DNA of 64,000 nucleotides from CAWCQC01 sp963819905. GTDB lineage: Bacteria; Actinomycetota; Thermoleophilia; Gaiellales; Gaiellaceae. Shown here in pieces: positions 27,273 to 35,682 of this stretch. The stretch spans positions 62,001 to 126,000 of the forward strand of contig CAWFXP010000012.1 in NCBI GenBank assembly GCA_963819905.1, read 5' to 3'. The notes beneath the pieces were generated by a model. The model saw only the letters and a list, made by a program, of their open reading frames with translations. It was not told the DNA's origin and ran no database searches. Every line of letters starts with the position of its first letter. The first letter of the stretch is position 1. The position numbers and the translations under genes are program-made.

Positions 27273-28254
27273 TCAGGCCTGCCGGCGGGCGAGCGCCCAC
27301 TGGCCGCCGTGGTGCGCCGCGGCGAACGCGATGACGACGACCCCGGCGAGAATGAGCAGCGCCTGGGCGCTGATCGCGAACTCGACGGCCGCCTGCGTGC
27401 CGACGCCCGATGCGATCAGGAGCGCCGCCCCGCCGCCGACTGTCGTCGCCGCACCGGCCGCCGGCGCGATCGGCAACGCGCTCGCGGCGGCGCCGGCACA
27501 GAGGAAGCCGATCGCGAGCGGGTAGGAAACCGAGACGTCCATGGCCGCGAGCAGCAGGAAGAGCGCCGTCGCTCGCAATGCCCAGGACGCGAAGACGTAG
27601 AGGCCCGCCTTCCACGCGTCGGCATGCGAGGTGAGTCGCTGCCCGATCCAGTTGGCGATCCGGAAGCGGATGAGCCGCCCGCTGGCCAAGAACCGCGGCA
27701 AGAACGCCACGATCAGCGCCGCGCCGAGTCCGGCCGCGGCGACGACCGCAAGCCCGGCGCGTACCACGGGCGAGCCGTCGGTCGTCGCAGCGGCAGCCGT
27801 GCTGATCGGCATGAGGGCGGCGGCGTCGAGCAGGCCGACGGTGAAGAGCGAGAGCGCGAGCGTCGAGACGCCGGTCGGGACAGCTCGGGTAGCGCCGGAC
27901 GACCGCGATGCGGACGACGTCGTCGAAGCGGCCCGGCAGCGCTGCGCCGGTCACCGAGGCCGCGCCGTTCGCTGCGGCGAGCGAGACCGCATGCGGGCGG
28001 TCCGAAGGCCTGAAGACGCGTTGCCAGCCGAGAGCCTTGAGGGGATAGCTGACGACGATGAGCAGCCCGGCCGCGGCCGCGAGCAGCGGGTCGACGTTCT
28101 CGAGCGGCCAACCCGTGGAGGCGAAGTGCCTCGCCGCGAGCACGGAGATCCCGAGCGCGAAGAGCATGATCGCGCCGTTCAGGACACGGCGTCCCCACGT
28201 CGTGCGCGACGTCCGGTACGCGACCAGCGCCGGATCGAGCAGCCAACGCGGCAC
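27273..28254 (-). CDS. LPG-synthase/YbhN-type integral membrane protein, one frameshift
   Basis: Two reverse-strand frames join into one protein of about 326 residues: the first carries helices up to DDVVRIAVVRRYPSCP, the second continues TGVSTLALSLFTVGLL through five or six more helices. One extra base in the CCC run near 27890 separates them. The helix pattern, ALPGRFDDVVRI motif and position resemble the flippase/LPG-synthase membrane domain (UPF0104/YbhN), which acts on lipid-linked substrates. The start is uncertain: GTG at 28254 is the best, because the longer frame runs into tRNA-Leu. Confidence 0.7.
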
Positions 28255-28339
28255 GCGGTCGAGCAGCGGCCGCTCGCTCGGGGCGGGCCTTTCGCTATGG
28301 GAGGGTTCGGTTACCGGGAGTCCTTTGCGCTGCTCGTCA

Positions 28340-28423
28340 TGCGGATGAGAGGAATCGAACCTCCACGGGGTTTCCCCCACACGGACCTGAACCGTGCGCG
28401 TCTACCAATTCCGCCACATCCGC
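28340..28423 (-). tRNA. tRNA-Leu(CAG)
   Basis: Class II tRNA of 84 bases on the reverse strand. The acceptor GCGGATG pairs with CATCCGC, and the anticodon stem ACGG/CCGT encloses TTCAGGT (anticodon CAG). A long variable arm is formed by GGGG/CCCC around AAA, and the T loop is TTCGATT. The discriminator is A and CCA is not encoded. Confidence 0.95.
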
Positions 28424-28522
28424 GTAGCAGGGATCTCATTCTAGCCCCGCGAAAGGCCGGAGTCGACAATTGGTGTGTTAGGCGACGGTTGAGACACGGT
28501 CCTTGGACAGTGGCCAGGCGGC

Positions 28523-28528
28523 TACTAT
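28523..28528 (+). promoter_or_regulatory. Probable -10 box for the subtilase gene
   Basis: TACTAT lies six bases before an in-frame ATC at 28535, the same distance found between -10 boxes and starts elsewhere in the window. This supports translation beginning at 28535 even though ATC is not a normal start codon. Confidence 0.4.
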
Positions 28529-28534
28529 CGAGGG

Positions 28535-30975
28535 ATCCTTCGCCGCGGCGCCCGGTTCCTCCTCCCCGTCTTGGCCGCGGCCGTGGCAGCTTCCGGCGCG
28601 TCCGCGGCTCCGGTCGGAGCGCCGAGCCCGGGGTCGGTAGACGTGATCGTCGAGCTGGCCCCGCCGCCGGCCGCGCTTGCGGCCACGCCTGAGGGCGAGC
28701 GGCGTTCCCTGCGACGGGCGGCGCAGGCCCAGACCGTGTTTCTGCGCCGGCTCGCGTCGGCCGTCCCCGAGGCCGAGCCGCGGTGGCGCTACCGGCTCGT
28801 GCTCGACGGGGTCGCGCTCAGGCTCCCTGCCGGCGACGTCGCCGCGGTGGCCGCCCTGCCGGGGGTGGTGCGCGTCTACCCGAGCGTCCGCTACCGAGGT
28901 CTCGCCTCGCCGCAGGGCGCACGACCTGCGCGCGTGCCCGCCGGTCTCACGGTCGTCGGCGACGGAGGGCGAGGGGTCAAGATCGGAATCATCGACGACG
29001 GGATCGACCAGGGCCATCCGTACTTCGACCCCGCCGGCTACGTCATGCCGGCAGGGTTCCCGAAGGGAGACCGCCCGTTCACGACCGCCAAGGTGATCGT
29101 CGCCCGCGCGTTCGCGCCCGGACAACACCGGGTATCGGTACGCCGCACGCCCCTTCGATCCGGTCCGCTCGTTTCACGGCACCCATGTGGCGGGAATCGC
29201 CGCCGGCAACGCCGGCACGCCGGTGCGTGAGATCCCGGGAGTCCTCGCCTCCGGAACCGCGCCCCTGGCGTACCTCGGGAACTACAAGGCGCTGACGGTT
29301 CCCACCGCCGGCGGAGTCGGGCTGAACGGAAGCTCGCCGGAGCTCGTCGCGGCGATCGAGGCAGCGGTCGCCGACGGCATGGACGTCATCAACCTGTCGC
29401 TCGGCGAGCCTCAGGTCGAGCCCGAGCACGACGCCGTCGCGAGGGCGCTCGATGCGGCCGCCGCGGCCGGTGTCGTGCCGGTCGTCGCCGCCGGCAACGA
29501 GTACGAGGTGCTCGGCCGCGGCTCGGTCGGCTCCCCGGGAACGGCCGAGCAGGCGGTGACGGTCGGCGCGCTCGACCCCGGCTTCGATCCGACCACGCCC
29601 GTCATGGCGGCGTTCTCGGCGAGCGGCCCGACGCCGCTCGGGCTCGCGGCGAAGCCGGACGTCAGCGCGCCCGGCGTCGACGTCCTCTCGGCGTCGCCGG
29701 GGGACGGGTTCGTGACGCTCTCCGGCACGAGCATGGCGACGCCCTACGTCGCCGGCGTCGCCGCCGGCCTGCGGGGGATCTACCGGGAGTGGACGGTCGG
29801 CCAGCTGAAGTCGGCTCTCGTGCTGACCGCCGGCCCCGTCTACCGGGACCGCGAGCGAACGGGCGAGGCGCCGAGCGCGAGACAGGGGGGCGGCGCGGTC
29901 GACGCGACCGCCGCCGCCGAGCCGGGCGTCTTCGCCTCTTCGCAGAGCTTCTCGTTCGGGCTGCTCGACGTCTCCGGCGGATCGGCGAGCGTCACCGAGA
30001 GCGTCGCACTTTCGCCCGACGGCGAGGGCGGCGACTGGCAGGTCCAGATCGTCGAGCAGCAGACGGCGGAGGGTGTGACGGTCGTCGGCCCGGCGAGCGC
30101 CGCGGCTCCGGGAACGCTCGCGCTGACCGCGACTGCGACCGGTGCGGCGGCGGAGGGAGAGCACACCGGGTTCGCCGTCCTCACGCGCGGCGACCTCGTC
30201 CGGCGGATCCCCTTCTGGTTTCGCGTGACGCGCCCGCGGCTCCCGGGCCTTGCGGCGACGGAGCTCCCCGGGGCAGGCACGTACCGAGGCAATACGCGCG
30301 GCCGGCCCGCCAGCATCGGCGCCTACCGCTACCCGGACGCAGCCTCCTTCGACGGCCGGCCCGATGCGCGGCCCGGAGCAGGTCTTCCGTATCGTCCTCG
30401 ACCGGCCGGCGGCGAACCTCGGCGCCGCTGTCGTGTCGTCTGCCCGGGGCGTCGAGGTCGAGCCGCGGATCGTCGCCGGTGACGACGAGAACCGGCTGCG
30501 CGGGGCGACCACGCTTCCCTACGTGGCGAATCCGTACCTCGCCCGCTTCGGCTTCCCGGTGTGGAGCTCCGCCGCGCTCTTCCCGTCGGCGGGCGTCTAT
30601 TCGGTCGTGTTCGACAGCGAGCTCGCGCGCCAGGCCGGACGCTTCACGTTCAGGGTGTGGGTGGGAGACGTGACGCCCCCGACCGTGCGGTTCCCGACGC
30701 GCGTCGCGCGCGACGGTCGGATCCGCGTCCGCGTGTCGGACCAGGGGTCGGGGGTCGATCCGGACGGGATCGTGTTCCGGGTGGCGGGGCTCCAGCGGTC
30801 CGGCTCCCTCCGGGGCGGGGTGGCGACGCTCGATCTGCGCGGCATCAGGCCCGGCACGCACCGGCTTCGCCTCCAGGTCTCCGACCGCCAGGAGGCGAAG
30901 AACACCGAGAACGTCGCCGGGCTGCTGCCGAACACGCGCGTCGTCGAGACGACCGTCAGGATCCCCGGCCGCTGA
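28535..30975 (+). CDS. Secreted subtilisin-like serine protease (S8), two frameshifts
   Basis: Three forward frames join, by skipping one base near 29119 and one near 30351, into a protein of about 812 residues. It has a signal peptide (basic LRRGARF, hydrophobic core, ASA), a propeptide region and a subtilase domain. The catalytic residues are Asp in IIDDGID (about 28990), His in FHGTHVAGIAAGN (about 29185) and Ser in LSGTSMATPYVAGVAAG (about 29735). Beta-rich C-terminal domains follow. It is probably exported. The start is unclear: no ATG, GTG or TTG precedes the signal peptide; ATC at 28535 fits the promoter, and TTG at 28571 would cut the signal peptide. Confidence 0.85.
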
Positions 30976-30982
30976 CCGTCGC

Positions 30983-31225
30983 TTAGCGGTGGGGACGGTC
31001 GTCGTGCTCTTCGATGACCGGCAACCGGTCGAGGTCTCGCTGCACGCTCTCGGCGAAGTCGTCGTTGTCGCTCTCGACCACGCGGAGCTTCGCCTTCCGC
31101 TGCTCGCGCTCACTGTGCGCCCGGCTCTCCCCGCGGTCGCGGGCCTTCGCGGTCAAGCGCGGCCATTCGGCGCCGATCAGCACGAGCACGGCGCACGCGA
31201 CCAGCACGATCGCAAGCACGCTCAC
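30983..31225 (-). CDS. Small membrane-anchored protein (80 aa)
   Basis: One N-terminal membrane helix (LAIVLVACAVLVLIGAEWP) followed by a highly charged cytoplasmic tail containing SEREQRKAKLRVVESDND. No family is recognised. GTG at 31225 has TAGAAT six bases upstream and no Shine-Dalgarno, consistent with a leaderless transcript. It converges with the subtilase gene, leaving seven bases between the ends. Confidence 0.6.
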   Translation of the reverse strand: MSVLAIVLVACAVLVLIGAEWPRLTAKARDRGESRAHSEREQRKAKLRVVESDNDDFAESVQRDLDRLPVIEEHDDRPHR

Positions 31226-31350
31226 GCGCGCATTCTACCGCTGTCGGGGCGTCCCGACACGACAGATTTCGCCTCGTCCCACAGCTGTCCTGCGCGCCGT
31301 CGTCGGGCGCGCGAAGATGTCGCCTGGGCCACGTCGCACAGGGAGGACGA

Positions 31351-32607
31351 ATGCCGAGGCAGAGACCGGAGATCGACCGCGAGCGGAGCGCGGCGCGCAT
31401 CGAACGTGACGTCGAAACGCTCGCCGGCGCCGCCTACACGCTGTCCGGCGAGGCGATCCGCCGCTACGCGTACACGGACGTCTACGAGAACACGGTCTCC
31501 TACTTCACCGGCGCCCTCGAGTCGCTCGGCTTTGCCGTCGAGCTCGATCCGGTCGGGACGCTCGTCGCGCGAAACCGCCCGCGCGGCGAGCCCGTCTTCG
31601 GAATCGGCTCCCACTTCGACTCGAACCGAAACGGCGGCAAGTACGACGGCACCCTGGGGGTGGTGTGCGCGCTCGAGGTCTGCCGGCTGAACGACGAGCT
31701 CGCTCTCGGGCTGCCGCTGCAGGTGATCTCGTTCCTCGAGGAGGAGGGCTCCGGCTTCGGCCAGATGCTGCTCGGGAGCCGCATCATGGCCCAGCGCGTG
31801 ACCGAGGAGGAGCTCCGCGAGACGTTCCGGGCGGTGGACGACAGGCGCAGCTTCTGGGAGCACGCCGAGGAGGCCGGCTTCGAGCCCGCCCGCTGGCGCG
31901 AGTCCGCGCACGTCCTCGACGACCTGACCGGCTGGATCGAGATGCACATCGAGCAGGCACGCGTGCTGCAGGACACGGGCAGGCGCCTCGGCATCGTCCG
32001 CGCGATCGCCGGCTACGTGCACGCGGACGTGATCGTGAACGGCCGCGGCGACCACGCGGGCGCGACGCCCATGGACCTCCGGCTCGACCCGACGACGGTC
32101 CTCGCCGAGAGCGTCCTCGAGCTCGAGCGCCTCGCGAAGGACGCCGGCAAGGGCACCGTCGGCACGGTCGGCGAGATCGAGGTGGCGCCGGGGCTGATCA
32201 ACGCGATCGCCGAGCGCGTGCGGTTCTCGATCGACGTGCGCGGCCCGGACGATGCCGCCTTCACCGGCGCCGCCGCGGCCCTCGGGGCGTTTGCGGCGGA
32301 GGCGGCGCGCCGCCGCGGGATGACGGCCGAGGTCGTCCCGCGCCAGAACCTGCCCGCGACCCCGCTCGACGCGGACCTCGTCGCGGCCCTCGAGGACGCC
32401 GCCGCGGCCACCGACGAGCCGTTCACGACGATGGTCTCGGGAGCGGCCCACGACACGATGTGCGTGGCGTCCCGCGTGCCGAGCGCGATGGTGTTCGTCC
32501 CCTGCAGGGACGGGATCAGCCATCACCCGGCCGAGGAGGCCCGGCCCGAGGATGCAGCCCTCGCCGCCGAGGTCATCCTCGACGCGATCGTCGCCGCAAC
32601 GCGCTGA
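31351..32607 (+). CDS. M20-family amidohydrolase, allantoate/N-carbamoyl-amino-acid hydrolase type
   Basis: The 418-residue protein shows the hydantoinase/carbamoylase subgroup of the M20 metallopeptidase fold: GIGSHFDSNRNGGKYDGTLG (metal ligands His and Asp), SFLEEEGSGFG (catalytic Glu pair), EMHIEQARVL, GRGDHAGATPMDLR from the dimerisation domain and SGAAHDTMCVA plus GISHHPAEEA at the end. It hydrolyses an N-carbamoyl or ureido substrate; which one cannot be told. ATG at 31351 follows a GGGAGG site. It is transcribed alone. Confidence 0.9.
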   Translation: MPRQRPEIDRERSAARIERDVETLAGAAYTLSGEAIRRYAYTDVYENTVSYFTGALESLGFAVELDPVGTLVARNRPRGEPVFGIGSHFDSNRNGGKYDGTLGVVCALEVCRLNDELALGLPLQVISFLEEEGSGFGQMLLGSRIMAQRVTEEELRETFRAVDDRRSFWEHAEEAGFEPARWRESAHVLDDLTGWIEMHIEQARVLQDTGRRLGIVRAIAGYVHADVIVNGRGDHAGATPMDLRLDPTTVLAESVLELERLAKDAGKGTVGTVGEIEVAPGLINAIAERVRFSIDVRGPDDAAFTGAAAALGAFAAEAARRRGMTAEVVPRQNLPATPLDADLVAALEDAAAATDEPFTTMVSGAAHDTMCVASRVPSAMVFVPCRDGISHHPAEEARPEDAALAAEVILDAIVAATR

Positions 32608-32616
32608 GCGAAATGG

Positions 32617-33570
32617 CTACGGCGCGAGCTCGACGCGGTTGCGGCCCGCTGCCTTGGCGCAGTAGAGCGCCTCGTCCGCGGCCTCGATCAGCTCGGAGCC
32701 GTCGTGCATCCGCTCGCTCCAGCAGGCGACTCCGACGCTGACCCGCACCTCGACCTCCTGCGGCGCGCCGACCTCGGGCCGGACGGCGACGGGCGAGCCG
32801 GCGATCCGCAGGCGGAGCTTCTCCGCGACCGTGCGCGCCCCGCGTGCGTCGGTCTCGGGCAGGAGGGCGACGAATTCCTCGCCGCCGTAGCGGACGAGGA
32901 CGTCGGACGCCCGCATCCCGGCCTGCAGGCGGGCTGCGACCTCCTGCAGAACCCGATCGCCCGTCGGGTGCCCGTACGCGTCGTTCACAGCCTTGAAGTG
33001 GTCGAGGTCGGCCATCAGGCAGGCGAGCGGGCGCCCGTAGCGACGGGCAGCCGCCACCAGCCCGGCGATGCTCGGTCGGAGCTGGCCGCGGTTCAGGAGC
33101 CCGGTGAGGGCGTCCGTGGCCGCCTCGTTCGCGAGCGTGTCGCGGACGGTCTTCGTGCGCAGCGCCGCGCGGACTCGGGCCGTCAGCTCGTCGTGCTCGA
33201 ACGGCTTGACGATGTAGTCGACGGCGCCCGCGTCGAGACCCTCCACCCGGGCGGACGTGTGCGCGTGCGCGGTCAGGAAGATCACCGGCGGAGCTTCCGG
33301 GCCCTGTTCGGCCTGGAGCGCTCGACACACGGCGTAGCCGTCCGCGCCGGGCATCGAGACGTCGAGGATCAGCAGGTCCTGTTTGTGCTCGCGCGCCTGT
33401 CGGAGCGCCTCGGAGCCGTCGGTTGCCGAGACGACGGCGTACCCGGCCCGGCTCAGCAGACGCGAGACGAGAGAGCGGATATCCGGATCGTCGTCGGCGA
33501 CGAGAATCCGAAGCTGCCCCTCGCTCTCGCCCGCGTCCGCATGCTCGTGCCCGACCTCGATCGACGCCAT
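32617..33570 (-). CDS. Response regulator with GGDEF domain (diguanylate cyclase)
   Basis: The 317-residue protein has an N-terminal receiver domain (ILVADDDPDIRSLVSRLL, phosphoacceptor in LLILDVSMPGADGY, FLTAHA, KPFEHDEL) and a C-terminal GGDEF domain with active motif RYGGEEF. The product-inhibition site RASD lies five residues before it. It should make cyclic di-GMP when phosphorylated. No kinase gene is adjacent. ATG at 33570 has GAAGG upstream. Confidence 0.95.
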   Translation of the reverse strand: MASIEVGHEHADAGESEGQLRILVADDDPDIRSLVSRLLSRAGYAVVSATDGSEALRQAREHKQDLLILDVSMPGADGYAVCRALQAEQGPEAPPVIFLTAHAHTSARVEGLDAGAVDYIVKPFEHDELTARVRAALRTKTVRDTLANEAATDALTGLLNRGQLRPSIAGLVAAARRYGRPLACLMADLDHFKAVNDAYGHPTGDRVLQEVAARLQAGMRASDVLVRYGGEEFVALLPETDARGARTVAEKLRLRIAGSPVAVRPEVGAPQEVEVRVSVGVACWSERMHDGSELIEAADEALYCAKAAGRNRVELAP

Positions 33571-33627
33571 GTCGCCTTCATCGGCCGAAAGGGACAGGAG
33601 TTTGAGTGGCGTCCGCTCCGTGCCGGC

Positions 33628-33831
33628 TCAGCGGGGAACGGTGTCGCGCTGTTCCTCGATCAGCTCGCGGAAACAGGGCGCTTCCTCGAACGCCGCGAGC
33701 CCGGGAGGCGCGGTTCGCCGCTCCTGCGCTCGCTTTGCCCGGAGCCGGCTCGCGGCCACCCCCGCCGCGCCGCCGACGAGCCCGCCGATGACGAAGGAGC
33801 GAAGGCGGGTGCGGCGCTGCTCGTCGGCCAT
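33628..33831 (-). CDS. Small glycine-zipper membrane protein (67 aa)
   Basis: Basic N-terminus (RRTRLRSF) followed by VIGGLVGGAAGVAASRLRAK, a glycine-rich membrane segment, and a soluble tail. No family is recognised. ATG at 33831 lies six bases after TAGACT, suggesting a leaderless transcript of its own. Confidence 0.55.
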   Translation of the reverse strand: MADEQRRTRLRSFVIGGLVGGAAGVAASRLRAKRAQERRTAPPGLAAFEEAPCFRELIEEQRDTVPR

Positions 33832-33854
33832 AGGCGCAGTCTACGCGCGCGGGC

Positions 33855-34076
33855 TCACTCGTCCGCCCGCTCGATCGCGACGATGTCGTCGGCCTCGAGG
33901 GGAACCGGGCCCGCGTCGCCCCAGCCGACGATGTCGCCGCTCGGCAGGATCGCGACCGGCGCGAGGACGGTTCCGTCGCGGAGCAGGAGCCGTGCCTGTG
34001 CGACGCCCCATGCGTCCAGCTGCCAGCTCGCCAGCTCGACGAGCGCCCAGTCGGGAAGCCGCGGCGGATCGCCCAT
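33855..34076 (-). CDS. Small hypothetical protein (73 aa)
   Basis: Acidic 73-residue protein with strand-like stretches (QARLLLRDGTVLAPVAILPS, GDIVGWGDAG) and no membrane segment. It lies 15 bases after the GYD-domain gene on the same strand, so it is probably in the same transcript. No family is recognised and no clear ribosome-binding site is seen. Confidence 0.5.
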   Translation of the reverse strand: MGDPPRLPDWALVELASWQLDAWGVAQARLLLRDGTVLAPVAILPSGDIVGWGDAGPVPLEADDIVAIERADE

Positions 34077-34091
34077 CGAACGCTCGCCGGC

Positions 34092-34379
34092 TCAGGATCC
34101 GATGACGCCGAGGAAGTCGTCGATCTCCATCAGCTCGTAGCTCTGAAGCTTGGCGCTTCCACGGGCACCGAGGATGACCGACATGCGGGAGACGGTGGCT
34201 GCGTTCGGCGCCTCGACGACGTTCACGAAGTCGAACGGGCCGAGACAGGCCCACTGGTGAAGCACCTTCACGCCCAGCTCCTCGACGTCCTTGTTGACCG
34301 CCCGCAGCCGCTCGGGGTGCGACCTGAGAGTCTGCAGCCCCTGATCCGTCAGCGTGGTCAGCATGATGTACTTCGGCAT
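34092..34379 (-). CDS. GYD-domain protein
   Basis: The 95-residue protein has PKYIMLTTLTDQGLQTL, VKVLHQWACLGPFDFVNVVE and ELMEIDDFLGVIG, the pattern of GYD-domain proteins: small cytoplasmic ferredoxin-fold proteins of unknown role. ATG at 34379 is preferred, with GAAGG upstream; ATG at 34388 is possible. It diverges from the membrane-protein gene at 34412. Confidence 0.85.
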   Translation of the reverse strand: MPKYIMLTTLTDQGLQTLRSHPERLRAVNKDVEELGVKVLHQWACLGPFDFVNVVEAPNAATVSRMSVILGARGSAKLQSYELMEIDDFLGVIGS

Positions 34380-34411
34380 TTGCAGCATCCTTCCCTCGTG
34401 ACAGGCAGGAC

Positions 34412-35044
34412 GTGAGAATAGAGCGGAATGCGCCGAAGCGGCGGCTGCGCCGGTTCCTGCCGGGACGGTGGGGCGAGACGCACGTCGACATCGCGCTTCC
34501 CTCGCCGGACGCACTGTTCGCGGCGCCGGAGATGGATCCCTTCTCGCCGCGCTACGACGACTTCGAGGACCGCGCGGCGATCGACGCTCTCGCGTTCGAG
34601 CTCCAGGCCGACCGGATCCCGGCCGGCCTCACGGCGACGTTCAAGTTGCCGGCGGCCGAGCTCGAGCCCGGCCTCGAGGAGCGGGTCCGGGCCGCGATCG
34701 GCCGCTACTGCGCGAAGAAGGTCGCCGGCCTCGACCTCGAGCTCAGGCGCGTGTACCGGCACGGCTTCTTCGCGCTCCTGGTGGGCTTCCTCGCCGTCAT
34801 CGTCCTGAACTCGGCGGCGCGCGCCCTTGCAGACGAGACGGACGACCTCCTCCAGGCGCTCTCCGACGGCCTGCAGGTCATCTCGTGGGTCACGCTCTGG
34901 TTTCCGATCAACCTGCTCGTCTACGACCGCTGGTACTACAAGCGCGAGCAGCAGGTCTACCGCGTGATCGGCGAGATGGCGATCACGGTGCGCCCGGACG
35001 AGGCTCGCTCGCCCGCGCTCGCTGATCGAAGTACAGGACCGTGA
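34412..35044 (+). CDS. Two-helix membrane protein, conserved-looking (210 aa)
   Basis: An N-terminal soluble half of about 120 residues contains GETHVDIALPSPDALFA and FKLPAAELEPGLEERVRAAI. Two membrane helices follow (FFALLVGFLAVIVLNSAAR and LQVISWVTLWFPINLLVYD) with a C-terminal basic tail. The start is GTG at 34412. The last 62 bases overlap the convergent membrane-protein gene. No function can be assigned. Confidence 0.65.
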   Translation: MRIERNAPKRRLRRFLPGRWGETHVDIALPSPDALFAAPEMDPFSPRYDDFEDRAAIDALAFELQADRIPAGLTATFKLPAAELEPGLEERVRAAIGRYCAKKVAGLDLELRRVYRHGFFALLVGFLAVIVLNSAARALADETDDLLQALSDGLQVISWVTLWFPINLLVYDRWYYKREQQVYRVIGEMAITVRPDEARSPALADRSTGP

Positions 35045-35678
35045 GCCCGAGGAAGAAGAAGGGGGCGAGCACGATCTGGGCCAGCGCCTGCGCGACGAAG
35101 AGCGGGTTGTCCGCGTAGGCGGACAGCGCCACGCTCAGGACGATGCTGAACACGAGCTGGATGAGGACGAGGGACGCGGCCACGCCGAAGGCATGGAGGT
35201 AGGCGACGCGCGAGAGAACGAGCCCGCGCCGCACGCCGTGCAGCGCCCGGCCAAGCGGGCGCTCCTCGGCGGGTGCCTCGAGCACGGCCGCCGGGATCGA
35301 GAGCCCGGTCAGGCCGAGCCACGCGGCGCCCGCGATGAGCAGGACGATGAACAGGCTCGTGACGTAGAAGGGCACGGCGACCACCAGGGCGAGCACGACG
35401 AGATCCGGGAGGAGCCGCAGACATCGCCGCGCTGCCTGGTCGAAGGACGCTCCGTCGACGAGCGCGGCGCTCATTGCGACCCCGGCCGTGAACACGATCG
35501 AGATCAGGGCGACGAACGCTGCCAGCGGCAGGTACGAGAACCCGAGGAAGGTCACGGCAACGACGGCGCCGAGCGCGAGAAACGCCCAGGGTCGCTGGCC
35601 GAAGATCCGGATCGCTGCGGCGATGATCTCGCCGAGGCGCATCGGCTTGCCGAGCTCGACCGCGGCTGAGGTCGTCAT
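34983..35678 (-). CDS. Multi-pass membrane protein (231 aa)
   Basis: Five to six membrane helices; the opening MRLGEIIAAAIRIFGQRPW resembles the start of the DUF975/glycerophosphodiester-phosphodiesterase membrane-domain families, whose roles are unclear. ATG at 35678 is four bases after the clpB stop, so it is the last gene of the heat-shock operon or is read through from it. Confidence 0.7.
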   Translation of the reverse strand: MTTSAAVELGKPMRLGEIIAAAIRIFGQRPWAFLALGAVVAVTFLGFSYLPLAAFVALISIVFTAGVAMSAALVDGASFDQAARRCLRLLPDLVVLALVVAVPFYVTSLFIVLLIAGAAWLGLTGLSIPAAVLEAPAEERPLGRALHGVRRGLVLSRVAYLHAFGVAASLVLIQLVFSIVLSVALSAYADNPLFVAQALAQIVLAPFFFLGLTVLYFDQRARASEPRPGAP

Positions 35679-35682
35679 CCGC

